DNA of 64,000 nucleotides from Buddleja alternifolia (GCA_019426215.1 CM033397.1:22632480-22696479), one strand, 5' to 3'. Counted from the first letter of the stretch, positions 32,701-42,443 are shown. Made by a program: numbers and translations. The notes: generated by a model from the letters alone, not told the origin.

Positions 32701-35700
32701 AATTCTGAGGACCATGTTGTTGGAAACCTGGAGGAAAGTGTTGTCTAGGAGGATTTGCTTGAGCTCCTTGGTTCCCTTGGCCTCCCCAAGAAAAGTTAGG
32801 GTGATTTCGCCAACCCGAGTTGTAGGTGTTCGAAAATGGATTTCCTTGCTGCTTATTCTGATAGGATAAATAGTTAGCTTGCTCGATGAGTGGGCAATCA
32901 GTTGCCATATGAGGTGCCCCACAAACATCACAAGCTAAAGTAGGCTGAGATACTGCACTAACATTTCCCTTGAGTCCCTCCATGTGCTTGACAAGTGCTT
33001 CAATGTTAGCATTAAGCAATGTAATGTTATCTACATTGTGTATGCCCGGTGTTTTCTTTGCAGCCCGACTATCACTTGCCCACTGATAACTGTTGGATGC
33101 CATTTCGTCCATAAGAGCCAATGCATCATCCGGATTCTTTGCCATAAAACTCCCTCCTGCAGCTGCATCGATATTCATCCGGATACTATGTGACAAACCA
33201 TTGTAGAAAGTCTGCACAAGCATCCAACTAGGAATACCGTGATGTGGGCATTTTCTGAGTAATTCTTTGTACCTTTCCCATGCTTGGTAGAGGGTTTCAC
33301 TATCAGTTTGCATGAATCCTGTGATTGCATTCCTTAACTGGGCAGTCTTGGCTGGGGGAAAATACTTCGTCAGAAACGCAGTCGACAAATCAGCCCAAGT
33401 GGTGAACTTATTTGCCGGCTGGTTTTTTAGCCACTCCTTAGCTCTTTTAGACAGGGAGAATGGGAAGAGTCGCAGTCTTATGGCATCTTCAGTAACGCCA
33501 TTCATCTTGAAAGTACTGCAGATTTCCAAAAAATTCCCCAGATGGGAATGAGGATCCTCCCTCTCAATATCTCCCTCAAATGCAGTGTGTTGGAGCATTT
33601 GAATAATAGCCGGCTTCAACTCAAAGGTATTGGCCTGAACACTTGGTACCGCTATGCTGGAGGTTAAATTCTGATATGTTGGTGTAGCATAATCTCGGAG
33701 AGTTCTCTGCTCCTCAGCCATTCTGAAACAACAATATCAAGTATCAAAGTTCAAACAAATAAAAATCCAAAACAAAAATAAATAAATAAAGAAAAATGTC
33801 TAAACTAATAAGAATCAACTTTTTATTGATATTGACTATTTGTTGCCTTCCCCGGCAACGGCGCCAATTTGTTAACCGTCCGTAACAACACGGAATCGAA
33901 CAAATAATATAGTGAAAGTAAGATCGTCTCCACAGGAAGGTTATCAAGTACCAAACAAAGTTTATCTTATTATTTAGACTATCGATTATCAAAGATTTGA
34001 GATTTTAACTAATTAAAAGCAGAAATTTAACAAGAAAATGATTTAATTGTAAATAACTAAAACAGATATGATTAAAACGAATAATCAATTAACGAAAGGC
34101 TTAGGGATTAAGATTTCATCAAGGTATTTCTATGGATTATTGACTTTTAATGGATTATTATTCTTATTTAAATTAAAGACCCAATTTCCTTATATACACG
34201 AATACTCTCCCGAGATCTTCATGAGTACCCACCTAAATTAATTAACGTCACTCCTATGATCAAAAACTAATTTAGATAAATCCATTAAGTTCTATGAATA
34301 TTGTTTACTAGTCTCATGCAAAATTACCAATATCCCTATTAAGCAATTTACACATGTCTATTAAATCCGAACCAATAAACTAATTCACCTCCCGGTACTT
34401 CTTAATTTATCTTAAATCAGGCAATTGGTGATCAATCAATTACAAGCATTAAACACTCATTAATAGATAAACCAAACAAGAAATCACATCCATCAATCAT
34501 CAATAATCCAAATCAATACACAAGACTACATCTTAAACCCTAGAAAATAATTTAGCTATACATAATTAAAGAAAAACAAGAAATAAATTGCATAAACATA
34601 AAGTTACTCATGTTCAACAATGGAGGATTGGAAGAATACAACTTGAGAAGATGAAGCTTTTCTCCAAGAACTCTTCTCCAAGAACTCTTCAAGATCTCTT
34701 TTCTCTCTCTAGAAGTCTTCTTTTTCTCCAAGATCTACTTTTATTGTGCAAGAATGAATTATTCTTCCACCTCACTCTAGCCTATAAAATGTTTTTGCCA
34801 CTTTTTTTTAACTAAAAAGGAGTCTTAGATACATAAATTATGTTCATCCAAGTCATAAAATCGGCCCACAAAATATAAAAATCCGCAGCTGCACAGCTGT
34901 GCAGAATATCTGCACAGTTGTGCAGTTGCCTGTGCAGAAATTTTTCTCTTCATTTTTCTTCAACGAAACATTCTCGTTTGGCCTTTCTAATGCATTTCTT
35001 CACATCCTCTTGGATAGCCTTCATTATTCTCGTAATAAATACTCCTTCAACTCATCAAAATCATCGCTTTTATGCCTACAAAAGCATTGAAACGACTTAG
35101 AAATCAAAATACATAAATTAGGCTAAAAATAAAGGAAAAGACTAACAACAAGGCATAAAATAAAGATAAATGTGGGGTAAATCATAATGAAAATATGTAA
35201 AATATGAGACCTAACAATTACCTCCATATATGGTTTGCGGGCTATTGCGTATGGGCAGGTTTGCTTTGCTGGGTGACTGACGGAGATTTACTTGTGATTT
35301 CCAAAAAATAAATAAAAAAAATATCAAATATTTAGATACATGACTTGATTTATCAAAAGTAAAATGCGGTACAAAGGGAAAGTATTACCAGTTATTAGAA
35401 ACATAAAGAAGAGACAATTTTAGTCTTATGATATTGTTAATCATATTTACCATTATTACCTTGGACCATCTATGAGTATCATCATTTAGCCCCCCACTAC
35501 CTGTTGTAACTGCTGCGTTTATTCACATACGGAGCATATTCCTTCGGTCCTGACATGGTTAGTAGCTGGCTGGGTATAAGAAAAAGAAAATAAGGTGTAA
35601 CCAGAAAAGGAACTTTTATTCACCTAAATCTTGTGTGGGTTATGCTCCCTGTGAACAGCCTTTGTGTTATCATTATTTTACCAGTCACAGCCTAAACACT

Positions 35701-38700
35701 CAGGTCTGACATAGTTTGTTGTCTCACATGCTTCAGTTATTTTGTTCTGATTCTACAAGGTAAAGCCTACTGATTCTGCTAAGTGCTCATAGCATAAAAG
35801 TACAAACCATTTTATGAATCACACTTTTGTTTGTGTGAGAACTTGGACAATCGGTTATGCGGGTACACATGGAAGCGTATGTTCTTTCATAATGCATGTT
35901 GCTCTAGTTGCTTTCTCTACTATGTAGTAAAATTGTCTCCTTGTACATTATAAAAAGTGGAAAGAATTTACGGATGGCAATTCTTTATGCTAGAGAAAGG
36001 TAAAACTATCAGCATTTACTTCCACAAAGTACATTGTGCAATGTGCTTGTTCCTTGCTCAATGTTGTTAATACTAAGAGTAAAATTCTCACCCCAGAAAT
36101 TATACTGTTGAAATCCATTTGATACAATTTCTAGTAGTTGTCTTTTCTGTAATTTACATGATAAGGTTTTTGGTTATCGTTTAGGGATACAAGCTGAATT
36201 GGTTCTTGGAACAATAGCAAGAAAGGACAACGCAAAGGGCAATCCAAATGGGGATTATTTGGAAGACAGAGTTACTTTTAGTGAGGATAAGGTGATGGAC
36301 ACAGAAAACAAGGCTGTTATGATGGCTTGGGAGAAGCCATTAATGGAAGCTCATGCAAAAGCTGTTTGCTCAGGAGGTGGGCACATATTGAACATTGGAT
36401 TTGGCATGGGTCTTGTGGATACTGCCATACAGCAATACACACCAGTTTCGCACACTATTGTTGAAGCTCACCCTGAGGTCTATGATCGTATGCTTCGGAC
36501 TGGGTGGGGTGAAAAGGAGAATGTGAAGATAATATTTGGTCGCTGGCAGGATATACTTTCTCAACTGGACTCATATGACGGTAACATATTCACATAAAAA
36601 ATTGTTCTTAGGTTCTTTAGTAAAACAACTGATGCAGAAGTAATTATGTTTGCTTTGCATGTGATTTGAAATTTTGAATTAGACTTATAAAGCATTATAT
36701 CTTGATGTGAAGTTTTTCAATTCTGACCTAAAAGGTTCCAACTTTGTGAGGTCAAACCCAACATCTTTTTTCAATAATGCAAACTCAACTTATTCTGGAT
36801 AACATCAATGTCTTTTACTCCATCCAATATTAATGGGTGTTGCTCGATCACGTCTTTGTTGTTAGTTGCTTTTTTTTAGGGTGTTTGGCTAATCTTAGAT
36901 CAAACATCTTATAAACCCCTAATCTCACTAGATGTTCTTGAAGATTATAAAATGTTAGATCAATTTTATACATAAGTTCTTGAAATGTTTGGATAACTGA
37001 GCTCGTCATAAGATGTTAGTAATTATAATTGTGTAATTTTTACTGTTAAACTAAAGGGGTTGGTGAGGATCTTAAACCATAAGATGGGTAATCCTTACTT
37101 TTTGAGATTATAAGCTCCTGACCTAGAGAGAGTTTGGCTAAGCTTATAAGCTATTTAAAATACCTTATAAGATGTTTAAGCGCTTATAAGCTCTTACGAA
37201 GTGTTTGGTAAATTTTTTGATGAAACAGTTTATAAGCTCTTAAAATAAGATGTTAGGAGCTTATAAGCTGTTAAAAAATAAGTAAGGGGACCCCAACTTA
37301 TTTTTAAGATCTTATAAGCTAGAAAACTTATAAGCTCCAAAACCATCTTATAAGCACTAAGAGCTTATAAGCTCTTTAAAATAAGCTTAGCCAAACGCCC
37401 TCCTATTTTAAGCTTTTAAGCTCATCTCATAATATTTCTTTTCCAGAAAGTTTTTGACATCTTTTAAGCTCTTTATTATCTTGTAAGATGTTTTAAGGAT
37501 ATTATAAGCTAAAAAACACCTTGATAGTTTTGCCCTTGATTTTATATTTCAAATAATTTACAATGTGTACAGCTATATTTGTCACTCATTAGGAATCAGC
37601 TGCTAACATTGATGATTGATCGATTGAATGCTTTCCTCATTTCAAAATTAGGATTGGTATTTGTATTACAATACCCTTGGTTCATTCTAGTCATGCATTT
37701 TTCCTTCCACAAAAGGAAAAAAATACATATCTCCATCGCTTTTCACTTTTGTAGTGGAATAAGGCTGCATTAGGTTGGAAAATTGGGTAAAGTCACCAAA
37801 AAGCACTTTCCTTTGTCCTAATACCTAATAGGCACCTCAGGTAGTAAATTAATCATCGAATCCAAATTAGCTTTTCAACACTTGGAAATTTGGAGAAGAG
37901 AAGTTGGACTATCATCATTGTTCAAAACCTAATTCTTGAATAATAATTTCTTCTTAATGGGTCTCTGCATAGAGATATACTTTATAATTCAAACTTTGAG
38001 TGGAAAGGAACACTCCATGGAACAGTGGATGGAAAATCTGTATTTATACTTATTGTAATGAGTCAAGTTGGCATGAGATTTTTTACATTCGAGCTAAGCC
38101 CAAGCCGCTTAGCTTGAGAGCTGCTTGTAAGCTTTTGACCTGATTTTGAAGTATTAAATTTAGTTAATAAATGTAATTGTAAAAAAGAACTTCATTTTAT
38201 GAGCTGCTTGTGAAGCTTGAGCCTGATAATTCTAACTTTTCGAGCTCGTCTGCAAATGGTACCCTCTGTTAGTCCAAGATGACTGCAATCTCAGTGTATT
38301 TTATTTGGGTGGGTTGCAATGCTAGTTTTAATTGCTTGAGTGGTGTGCATTCCATACGAAACATATATATCAAGTAATTGCTTGCTTGTAAGTTGTAACC
38401 AACTGTAAAAACGAAGGGAAGGTCAATACATTTGAATCTCCATGAAATAGATTGGCTTTCTGATATATCTTAAACTGTCATGCATCATAGTTCTGCTTGC
38501 ACTTGTTTTCTAAGCAACTAACTGCTTTGGAACTTTGTATATTGGTCATAAAATCGTGTTTATTTAAATCATCATAATCTATAAAGCTTGCATCTATCCT
38601 TGCATAAGGGCATGTGATATGAATCAGATTCATTTGATCTTAGCTGTTTAAAAGTTAGTTATCTCTTTCAGACTTCTATGAAGCATTATTTCAATGTATT

Positions 38701-39089
38701 ATGTGATATATAGATTCTTATTGAAGGATAGTACTGCTTCAATAACTCCTGCATATACTTGTTTAATTTCTGCAGGGATATTCTTCGACACCTATGGGGA
38801 ATATTATGAAGATATGAGAGAGTTTCATCAACATCTTCCTCACTTATTGAAGCCTGGAGGAATATATTCATTCTTCAATGGTCTTTGTGGGGGTAATCCC
38901 TTCTTTCATGTTGTTTATTGTCAATTAGTTGCTCTGGAACTTGAGAATTTGGGTTACTCCACACAGTTGATTCCCTTACCTGTCAAGGATTGTTTAGGAG
39001 AAGACACATGGGAGGGTGTGAAACACAAATACTGGCAGTTGGATACGTATTACCTTCCTGTTTGTCAGTCTACTGATGATTCTGAATAA
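26447..39089 (+). CDS. RMT2-like protein arginine methyltransferase with N-terminal ankyrin repeats (3 exons)
   Basis: Joined exons 26447-26726, 36185-36580 and 38776-39089 give 329 residues with no stop; all junctions are GT/AG and phase 1. Residues 8-65 form ankyrin-type repeats (LCEAARKGDIGRITCLI, GLTPLMHAAQNGRADVVKALL). Residues about 120-320 are a Rossmann-type SAM methyltransferase: motif I is NIGFGMG at 163-169, an acidic residue E187 follows strand 2, and DTYGEYYEDM and LLKPGGIYSFF are at 230-260. This layout matches the RMT2 family (yeast Rmt2 modifies the delta nitrogen of an Arg in a ribosomal protein); the plant substrate is inferred. Length is close to that of plant homologues. 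Intron 1 is swollen to 9.46 kb by a SINE and a gypsy element. Converges with the subtilase gene. Confidence 0.9.
27402..27593 (+). mobile_element. tRNA-derived SINE, 5' part (split by the gypsy element)
   Basis: It has an RNA polymerase III A box (TGGCCTAGTGG near 27417) and B box (GGTTCGAAACC near 27459), 42 bp apart as in tRNA-derived SINE heads. Three copies of a 15-bp unit (GAGAAGGGGATGGG type) follow at 27471-27515. The 3' part continues after the gypsy insertion at 35222-35319. The whole SINE is flanked by the 15-bp duplication AATATCAAATATTTA (27387-27401 and 35320-35334). Not a functional tRNA gene, because no full cloverleaf is present. Confidence 0.82.
27594..28925 (-). repeat. 3' LTR of the gypsy element
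   Basis: 1332 bp; on the - strand it starts TGTTAGGTCTCAT and ends GGACGGTTAACA. Very close to the right LTR, so the insertion is fairly recent. The clearest difference is at about 28610-28640, where the right LTR has additional CTGTGCAG-type words. Short open frames inside it are repeated in all LTR copies and are not genes. Confidence 0.93.
28926..28945 (-). other. Polypurine tract of the gypsy element
   Basis: On the - strand the bases before the 3' LTR read AAGTGTGGGGTGTTT, the usual purine/GT-rich plus-strand primer of Athila/Tat elements. Confidence 0.7.
28946..30840 (-). other. Non-coding 3' region of the gypsy element, including a GC-rich block
   Basis: AT-rich sequence (28946-30110) with CCCCACACTT-type words, then a GC-rich block (about 30360-30770) full of GGCGG/CGGCG words. 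Frames open through the GC-rich block on both strands are Arg/Gly- or Pro/Ser-rich without any domain. I see no env-like or RT sequence. The GC-rich block differs strongly in composition from the rest of the element and could be captured host DNA; that is inference. Confidence 0.5.
30870..31040. repeat. Cluster of GCACA-RY-TGTGC imperfect palindromes in the gypsy element
   Basis: At least six copies in about 160 bp: TTGCACAATTGTGCAC (about 30877), TTGCACAGTTGTGCAC (about 30897), TTGCACAACTGTGC (about 30939), TTGCACAACTGTGCAC (about 30960), TGTGCACAGTGGTGC (about 31000) and GGCACAATTGTGCA (about 31024). The same word occurs in the LTRs (34886-34932, and 56748-56766 in the solo LTR). Confidence 0.8.
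31232..31280 (-). other. Post-pol conserved motif of Athila/Tat elements
   Basis: On the - strand it reads ATGACTTTAAACAAGCGCTT followed by CTTGGGAGGCAACCCAAG. This motif normally lies just after pol in Athila/Tat elements. Here it follows the protease stop within about 20-50 bp, which shows that the RT-to-integrase part has been removed cleanly between protease and this motif. Confidence 0.65.
31287..32390 (-). pseudogene. Gypsy (Athila/Tat) retropepsin region
   Basis: 367 codons. The N-terminal part matches the gag-protease linker (PPIPFPQRLQHKRLDKQ near residue 30, LNRNIPYTDARAQMPVCEKFLKELLS near 55-80). The aspartic protease follows: the catalytic motif is LCDLGASVSLMPYS at about residues 131-144 (D-L-G in place of D-T/S-G, as usual in this clade), with LQLADGS near 162 and the flap/ILGRPFL motif near 205. 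The frame is shifted relative to gag, so the normal gag-protease fusion is broken between 32438 and 32390. It ends at 31287, where pol should continue into RT. Confidence 0.85.
32438..33721 (-). CDS. Gypsy (Athila/Tat) gag
   Basis: 427 codons from the ATG at 33721 (MAEEQRTLRDYATPTY), right after the primer site and leader. It has the retrotransposon gag core (NFLEICSTFKMNGVTEDAIRLRLFPFSL, AKEWLKNQPA, FLTKYFPPAKTAQLRN, AWERYKELLRKCPHHGIP, FYNGLSHSIRMNIDAAAGGSF; about residues 65-200). A knuckle-like C-x2-C-x3-H-x4-C sits at about 264-276, followed by a Gln/Asn/Pro-rich region and a short coiled segment. In the family it forms the particle and packages RNA. The gag core is intact, which could let the protein be supplied to or from related copies. 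It ends at a TAA about 50 bp before the protease frame opens. Confidence 0.88.
   Translation of the reverse strand: MAEEQRTLRDYATPTYQNLTSSIAVPSVQANTFELKPAIIQMLQHTAFEGDIEREDPHSHLGNFLEICSTFKMNGVTEDAIRLRLFPFSLSKRAKEWLKNQPANKFTTWADLSTAFLTKYFPPAKTAQLRNAITGFMQTDSETLYQAWERYKELLRKCPHHGIPSWMLVQTFYNGLSHSIRMNIDAAAGGSFMAKNPDDALALMDEMASNSYQWASDSRAAKKTPGIHNVDNITLLNANIEALVKHMEGLKGNVSAVSQPTLACDVCGAPHMATDCPLIEQANYLSYQNKQQGNPFSNTYNSGWRNHPNFSWGGQGNQGAQANPPRQHFPPGFQQHGPQNFQQPSQQGPPPREPQAWELAIEKLANGTAKRFENLEAKIDLVVGATKNLELQVGQLASSMNSRSKGTLPSQTEENPRGQCNAVTLIN
33849..33866 (-). other. Primer binding site of the gypsy element (tRNA-Asp)
   Basis: On the - strand TGGCGCCGTTGCCGGGGA, three bases inside the 5' LTR. It is complementary to the 3' end of plant tRNA-Asp (GUC), the usual primer of Athila/Tat elements. 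This fixes the direction of the element. Confidence 0.9.
33870..35216 (-). repeat. 5' LTR of the gypsy element
   Basis: 1347 bp, nearly the same as the left LTR and as the solo LTR at 55748-57059. It keeps three CTGTGCAG/CTGCACAG words (34886-34932) where the left LTR has one. Confidence 0.93.
35222..35319 (+). mobile_element. tRNA-derived SINE, 3' part
   Basis: It resumes the SINE after the second ATTAC target copy (35217-35221) and ends in an A-rich tail (CCAAAAAATAAATAAAAAAA) directly before the right 15-bp target duplication at 35320-35334. Together with the 5' part the SINE is about 290 bp. Confidence 0.78.
36185..36580 (+). CDS. RMT2-like gene, exon 2 (SAM-binding part)
   Basis: Acceptor ATCGTTTAG at 36176-36184, donor GT at 36581. 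It encodes residues 94-226 including the glycine-rich motif I (NIGFGMG) and VEAHPEVYDRM. Phase 1 on both sides, so exon 2 is symmetric. Confidence 0.92.
36875..37525. mobile_element. MITE-like inverted-repeat element in intron 2 (outer)
   Basis: The left end near 36876 (AGGGTGTTTGGCTAATCTTAG, then AAACATCTTATAA) is inverted at the right end near 37480-37525 (TAAGATGTTTTAAGG, TTATAAGCTAAAAAACACCTT). The match is imperfect but long. A second, better conserved element (37126-37402) lies inside it. Target duplication not resolved. Confidence 0.5.
37126..37402. mobile_element. MITE-like element with AGCTTATAAGCT palindromes (inner, intron 2)
   Basis: Terminal repeats GAGAGAGTTTGGCTAAGCTT (left) and the inverse of AAGCTTAGCCAAACGCCCTC (right). 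The interior is filled with the palindromic word CTTATAAG / AGCTTATAAGCT, about a dozen times. CTA flanks both ends, which could be a 3-bp duplication. TIRs of this TTTGGCT type occur in plant hAT and Harbinger MITEs. No coding sequence. Confidence 0.72.
38776..39089 (+). CDS. RMT2-like gene, exon 3 (C-terminal methyltransferase part)
   Basis: Acceptor TTTCTGCAG ending at 38775. It encodes FFDTYGEYYEDMREFHQHLP through TYYLPVCQSTDDSE and stops with TAA at 39087-39089. Confidence 0.92.
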
Positions 39090-40154
39090 TCAGTTATTTG
39101 TATTCAGTTTTTGATTTTTTTAATTATGAATGCATCAGTAGATTATTGATATTTTGAATGATGAATGCATTAACATGTTGTGCCTGTGTGTACGCTAATA
39201 TTCACTAATTCCAGGACAATGTCTGAGATCTGATTGATAACAACTAATTTTTCTCTGCTTGTTTCTCCTGGTGTATGATGTGAAAAATTATGCTTGCAAT
39301 ATATATTTTTGTTGGTTTGCGTTTCTTTGTGTAAGATATTGGGATTACATTATGTGAGACTGCATTTTAATGCAAGATATTGTGGTTATATCTGTGGCTG
39401 CAGAATGTTAATCACAAATAACCTTCTTTGTTGCATAACATCAGCAACATTAAACATAGAGATCAATGTCAAGCTTTTCAATATGCATGTAATCTATCTG
39501 AAAAAGGGGAGTATAACAAGCCTATATCATTTGTCACTAGTTTTTAAATGTTGAACCGTTTACAGTAGTTTGCATTTCCACGAGGAATTAGTTTCATGTG
39601 CAACATTACCTACCTAAATTAAATAGAAGAATATAAAACCAAGACCAAATTTATGCACTTTTCATGTTGTTATTGTGGTGATGGTGGTTAGGACTTGGTC
39701 TGGCGCATTGCAAGTGGAGCCATGTAAGAAGGCTAAATGACTTTTCTTGACTTTATTGCTGCACTATGTCGTGTCCTAAGATGTATTGGCTTCGATCTTC
39801 GATTAATTTCTGGAATACCATCCATCAAAGCCTGTTCAGAACATAAAAAATAAAGGAAAAATAGATGACACTCATATCAACAAATTTTGGAGTAGTGCCG
39901 GTCATGGATTGGTGGTCTTTCTTTGTGTCTTGGTGTTAATTCTGTTTACTTCTGACCCAATTTTAGTTCTTAGAAGAATAATATCCGCATAGCTTATACA
40001 CCAGCTTATTTCAAGGGTACTTCGCCACAGTTTTAATAGTAAAGAAACAAAGTTTGGGAAGTTTCCTGGGGATTTAATGATAAAAGACATTAAATAGGGC
40101 TTATATTTGCATTTAGGAGTTTGCTTCTTGGAACTATCATGCTACCTTATTATA
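39090..40154. other. Convergent 3' flanks of the RMT2-like and subtilase genes
   Basis: No gene seen. AT-rich sequence that must hold the 3' UTRs and polyadenylation signals of both genes. Short open frames here have no recognisable content. Confidence 0.5.
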
Positions 40155-42443
40155 TTATGTCCAACTAAATACAATTGGGCTACCAACAATGTGCTTTCCA
40201 TCTGACCATTCCAAATGAGCGAAGCTGCTTGTGCCTGAGGGCATGGAACTCGCACTGAATGTCACCGTGTAAGTTTTCCTCTCATTTGGAGTGCTGAAAT
40301 CGAGCACTTCGGGTGTAACCATAATCCTGACTGCCTTTGTCTCCTGAGAGATTGAGACCTTGTAAGTTGCTGGATTGCCCACATTTGTCAGTGTCCTTGT
40401 GTATTTGACCACCGTTGGTGCACTACTACCACCACTTGGGCCTGAGGCTGTCTGCAGTGGAACAGCAAAAGACGGGTAGTTAAGATCTGCAACACTGTAC
40501 CCCTTATCTGCCTTGCATGAATAATCTTGCTTTGTGATGATTTTGATCATACTTGAACTATATTTTATGGCACACAGAAATTCTATATAGTTTTCAACAG
40601 TGGCATCATACACGAGACCAGGGTTTAAGGCCGATATGGGGTCTACATGTCCAGCTCCATAATCAAATGGTGTTGATGGCAATCCAGTTGCAAGATCTTG
40701 AATTTTTTCTCCATTCTTATAAGTACTATATGCCGTTGTCATCAGTGCTGATCTTATAGCTGCAGGGCTCCATTCTGGATGGACAGCCTTAATTATTGCC
40801 GCTAATCCACTTACGTGTGGGCATGACATAGAAGTACCTGATACTATGTTGAAGTTCACATGCCGTTCGTCTTCTGGCAATCCTGTGGGTCCCACTTTTC
40901 CTGTCCAACCAGCTAAGATATTGACACCTGGCGCTATTATATCAGGCTTGAGTACTTCTGGTGTGATTGGGTTTGGACCTCTGGAACTGAATGCTGCCAC
41001 CACAGGTGATGGTTGAATTCCCAGCTGAGTGCCCCCAGATGCAATCCTAGCCGTTGGATTTGGTTCGGAATAGATGTACTTCTTGATCTGATCACCCGCG
41101 ATCTGACCCACAGCTGCTGTAGGTATAAAATGAGCATCAGCAACTAGCTCTTGTCCAAACATATCAGTGTTTGACAGAATCATACCAATCCCACCTGCAT
41201 CTTTTACTTCCAATCCTTTTTGTGCCCTTGGGTTTTGCCCTCGGTTACAAACGACAATTTTGCCTTTGACTTTATCCGGGATTAAACTTCCTTTCATGCA
41301 TAGGTTGCCGTTGGATGTACTACTGACGTTACCAGCATACACCAGAGGGATTAACGAGCCCCCTGCTAAGGATTTCCCGTTGTATAATGACGCCCCGGTT
41401 AAATTTTTCCCATTTCCAAGGCTAATATAAGATGGAAATTGACGGTCCATTGTACCCGCCCCTACAGTTGTTATCCACGGTGCAACATTAGACAAACTTC
41501 CAGGACTCGGCCCTCCGTTTCCAGCTGAGCAAGAGACAACAATTCCTTTCAATGTCGCTGCAAATGCTCCAACTGCAACTGTGTCTCTGAAGTAATCAGA
41601 GAGTGAACCACCCAGTGACAGAGACATGACGTCGACGCCATCTTCTATAGCTTTCTCCATTCCTGCTAATATGTCACTGCTCACACATCCTCCAAGCCAG
41701 CACACTTTATATGCTGCCACCCTGGCACGTCGAGCCATCCCACGTGCCGTACCCGCAGCGTAACCAAATAGACTTGCTCCGACCACCGTTGATCCAGCTG
41801 CTGTCGTTGATGTGTGTGATCCATGGCCATCGTCGTCCCTTGGGGACCTCGATTCTGCTGACTCGTCAATTCTTCCAAACGCAGCCTCATATCCTTCGGA
41901 GAAAAACCTCGCCCCAATGAGTTTACGGTTGCAACTTGAAGACTTAAAATTGGTTCCAACTTCACACTCGCCTTTCCAGCCTGTAGGGATTGGGCCAAGG
42001 CCCTTATCATCATAACTGCTCAATTCGGGCCACACACCAGTGTCCAAAACACCAATGATAACATCACTAGGGGTAGTGGCGTCGGGTAAGTATGCATCAC
42101 TGTTGAGGAGTCCAAGGAACTCAGGTGATCTGGTGGTATGTAGTTCATATTTTACGTCTTCTTGGACCAATAGGATTCCTGGTTGGTTTTCGAGCAATTT
42201 GGCCTGTGCAGATGTTAGTTGTACAGAATAGCCATGGATGACGTTATTATAGGTGTAGAGCATGTTAGCAGAGTGCGATACGGACTTCAAAGACGAGTCG
42301 TACCACTGCAAGTGATCATCAAAACTTGCAGGCATATCGGACTTGTCCATGTGGACGATGAATGTTTTCATCTCGTCTGCATCTACAGATATGTTGCAGA
42401 GGAACACAACTATCACTGCAGGAAGAAGTTTGAGCTTTGACAT
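40155..42443 (-). CDS. Subtilisin-like serine protease, SBT1 group (single exon)
   Basis: 762 residues without introns. A signal peptide (about 1-22) directs it to the secretory path, so it should act in the apoplast. The I9 propeptide inhibitor covers about 26-103. The S8 domain has the full catalytic set: D134 (VIIGVLDTGVWPE), H207 (DDDGHGSHTSTTAAG), oxyanion N309 (SCSAGNGGP) and S538 (VSGTSMSCPHVSG). A PA domain is inserted at about 365-460 (MILSNTDMFGQELVADAHFIP) and a fibronectin-III-like C-terminal domain covers about 655-760. Size, order and lack of introns fit the SBT1 (ARA12/SBT1.7-like) plant subtilases; which member is not decided. HGSH instead of the commoner HGTH after the catalytic His is a mild change. 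The frame is intact, so the gene is probably functional. Convergent with the RMT2-like gene. Confidence 0.95.
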   Translation of the reverse strand: MSKLKLLPAVIVVFLCNISVDADEMKTFIVHMDKSDMPASFDDHLQWYDSSLKSVSHSANMLYTYNNVIHGYSVQLTSAQAKLLENQPGILLVQEDVKYELHTTRSPEFLGLLNSDAYLPDATTPSDVIIGVLDTGVWPELSSYDDKGLGPIPTGWKGECEVGTNFKSSSCNRKLIGARFFSEGYEAAFGRIDESAESRSPRDDDGHGSHTSTTAAGSTVVGASLFGYAAGTARGMARRARVAAYKVCWLGGCVSSDILAGMEKAIEDGVDVMSLSLGGSLSDYFRDTVAVGAFAATLKGIVVSCSAGNGGPSPGSLSNVAPWITTVGAGTMDRQFPSYISLGNGKNLTGASLYNGKSLAGGSLIPLVYAGNVSSTSNGNLCMKGSLIPDKVKGKIVVCNRGQNPRAQKGLEVKDAGGIGMILSNTDMFGQELVADAHFIPTAAVGQIAGDQIKKYIYSEPNPTARIASGGTQLGIQPSPVVAAFSSRGPNPITPEVLKPDIIAPGVNILAGWTGKVGPTGLPEDERHVNFNIVSGTSMSCPHVSGLAAIIKAVHPEWSPAAIRSALMTTAYSTYKNGEKIQDLATGLPSTPFDYGAGHVDPISALNPGLVYDATVENYIEFLCAIKYSSSMIKIITKQDYSCKADKGYSVADLNYPSFAVPLQTASGPSGGSSAPTVVKYTRTLTNVGNPATYKVSISQETKAVRIMVTPEVLDFSTPNERKTYTVTFSASSMPSGTSSFAHLEWSDGKHIVGSPIVFSWT

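Larger units (their letters stand above)
27594..35216 (-). mobile_element. Ty3/gypsy Athila/Tat-type element with gag and protease only
   Basis: Two LTRs (27594-28925 and 33870-35216, both TG...CA) bound it, and a perfect 5-bp duplication ATTAC (27589-27593 and 35217-35221) flanks it. Oriented on the - strand: 5' LTR right, tRNA-Asp primer site at 33849-33866, gag 33721-32438, protease 32390-31287, then about 2.1 kb without coding content, purine-rich tract, 3' LTR left. No RT, RNase H or integrase can be found in any frame, so it is non-autonomous and resembles the TR-GAG class. It lies in intron 1 of the RMT2-like gene, antisense to it, and inside a SINE. Confidence 0.93.

Noticed and set aside
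38686..38871. Antisense frame over RMT2-like exon 3
   Set aside because: Shadow of the real coding exon on the + strand.
41681..42013. Frames on either strand inside the subtilase gene
   Set aside because: Shadow frames of the 762-codon protease.
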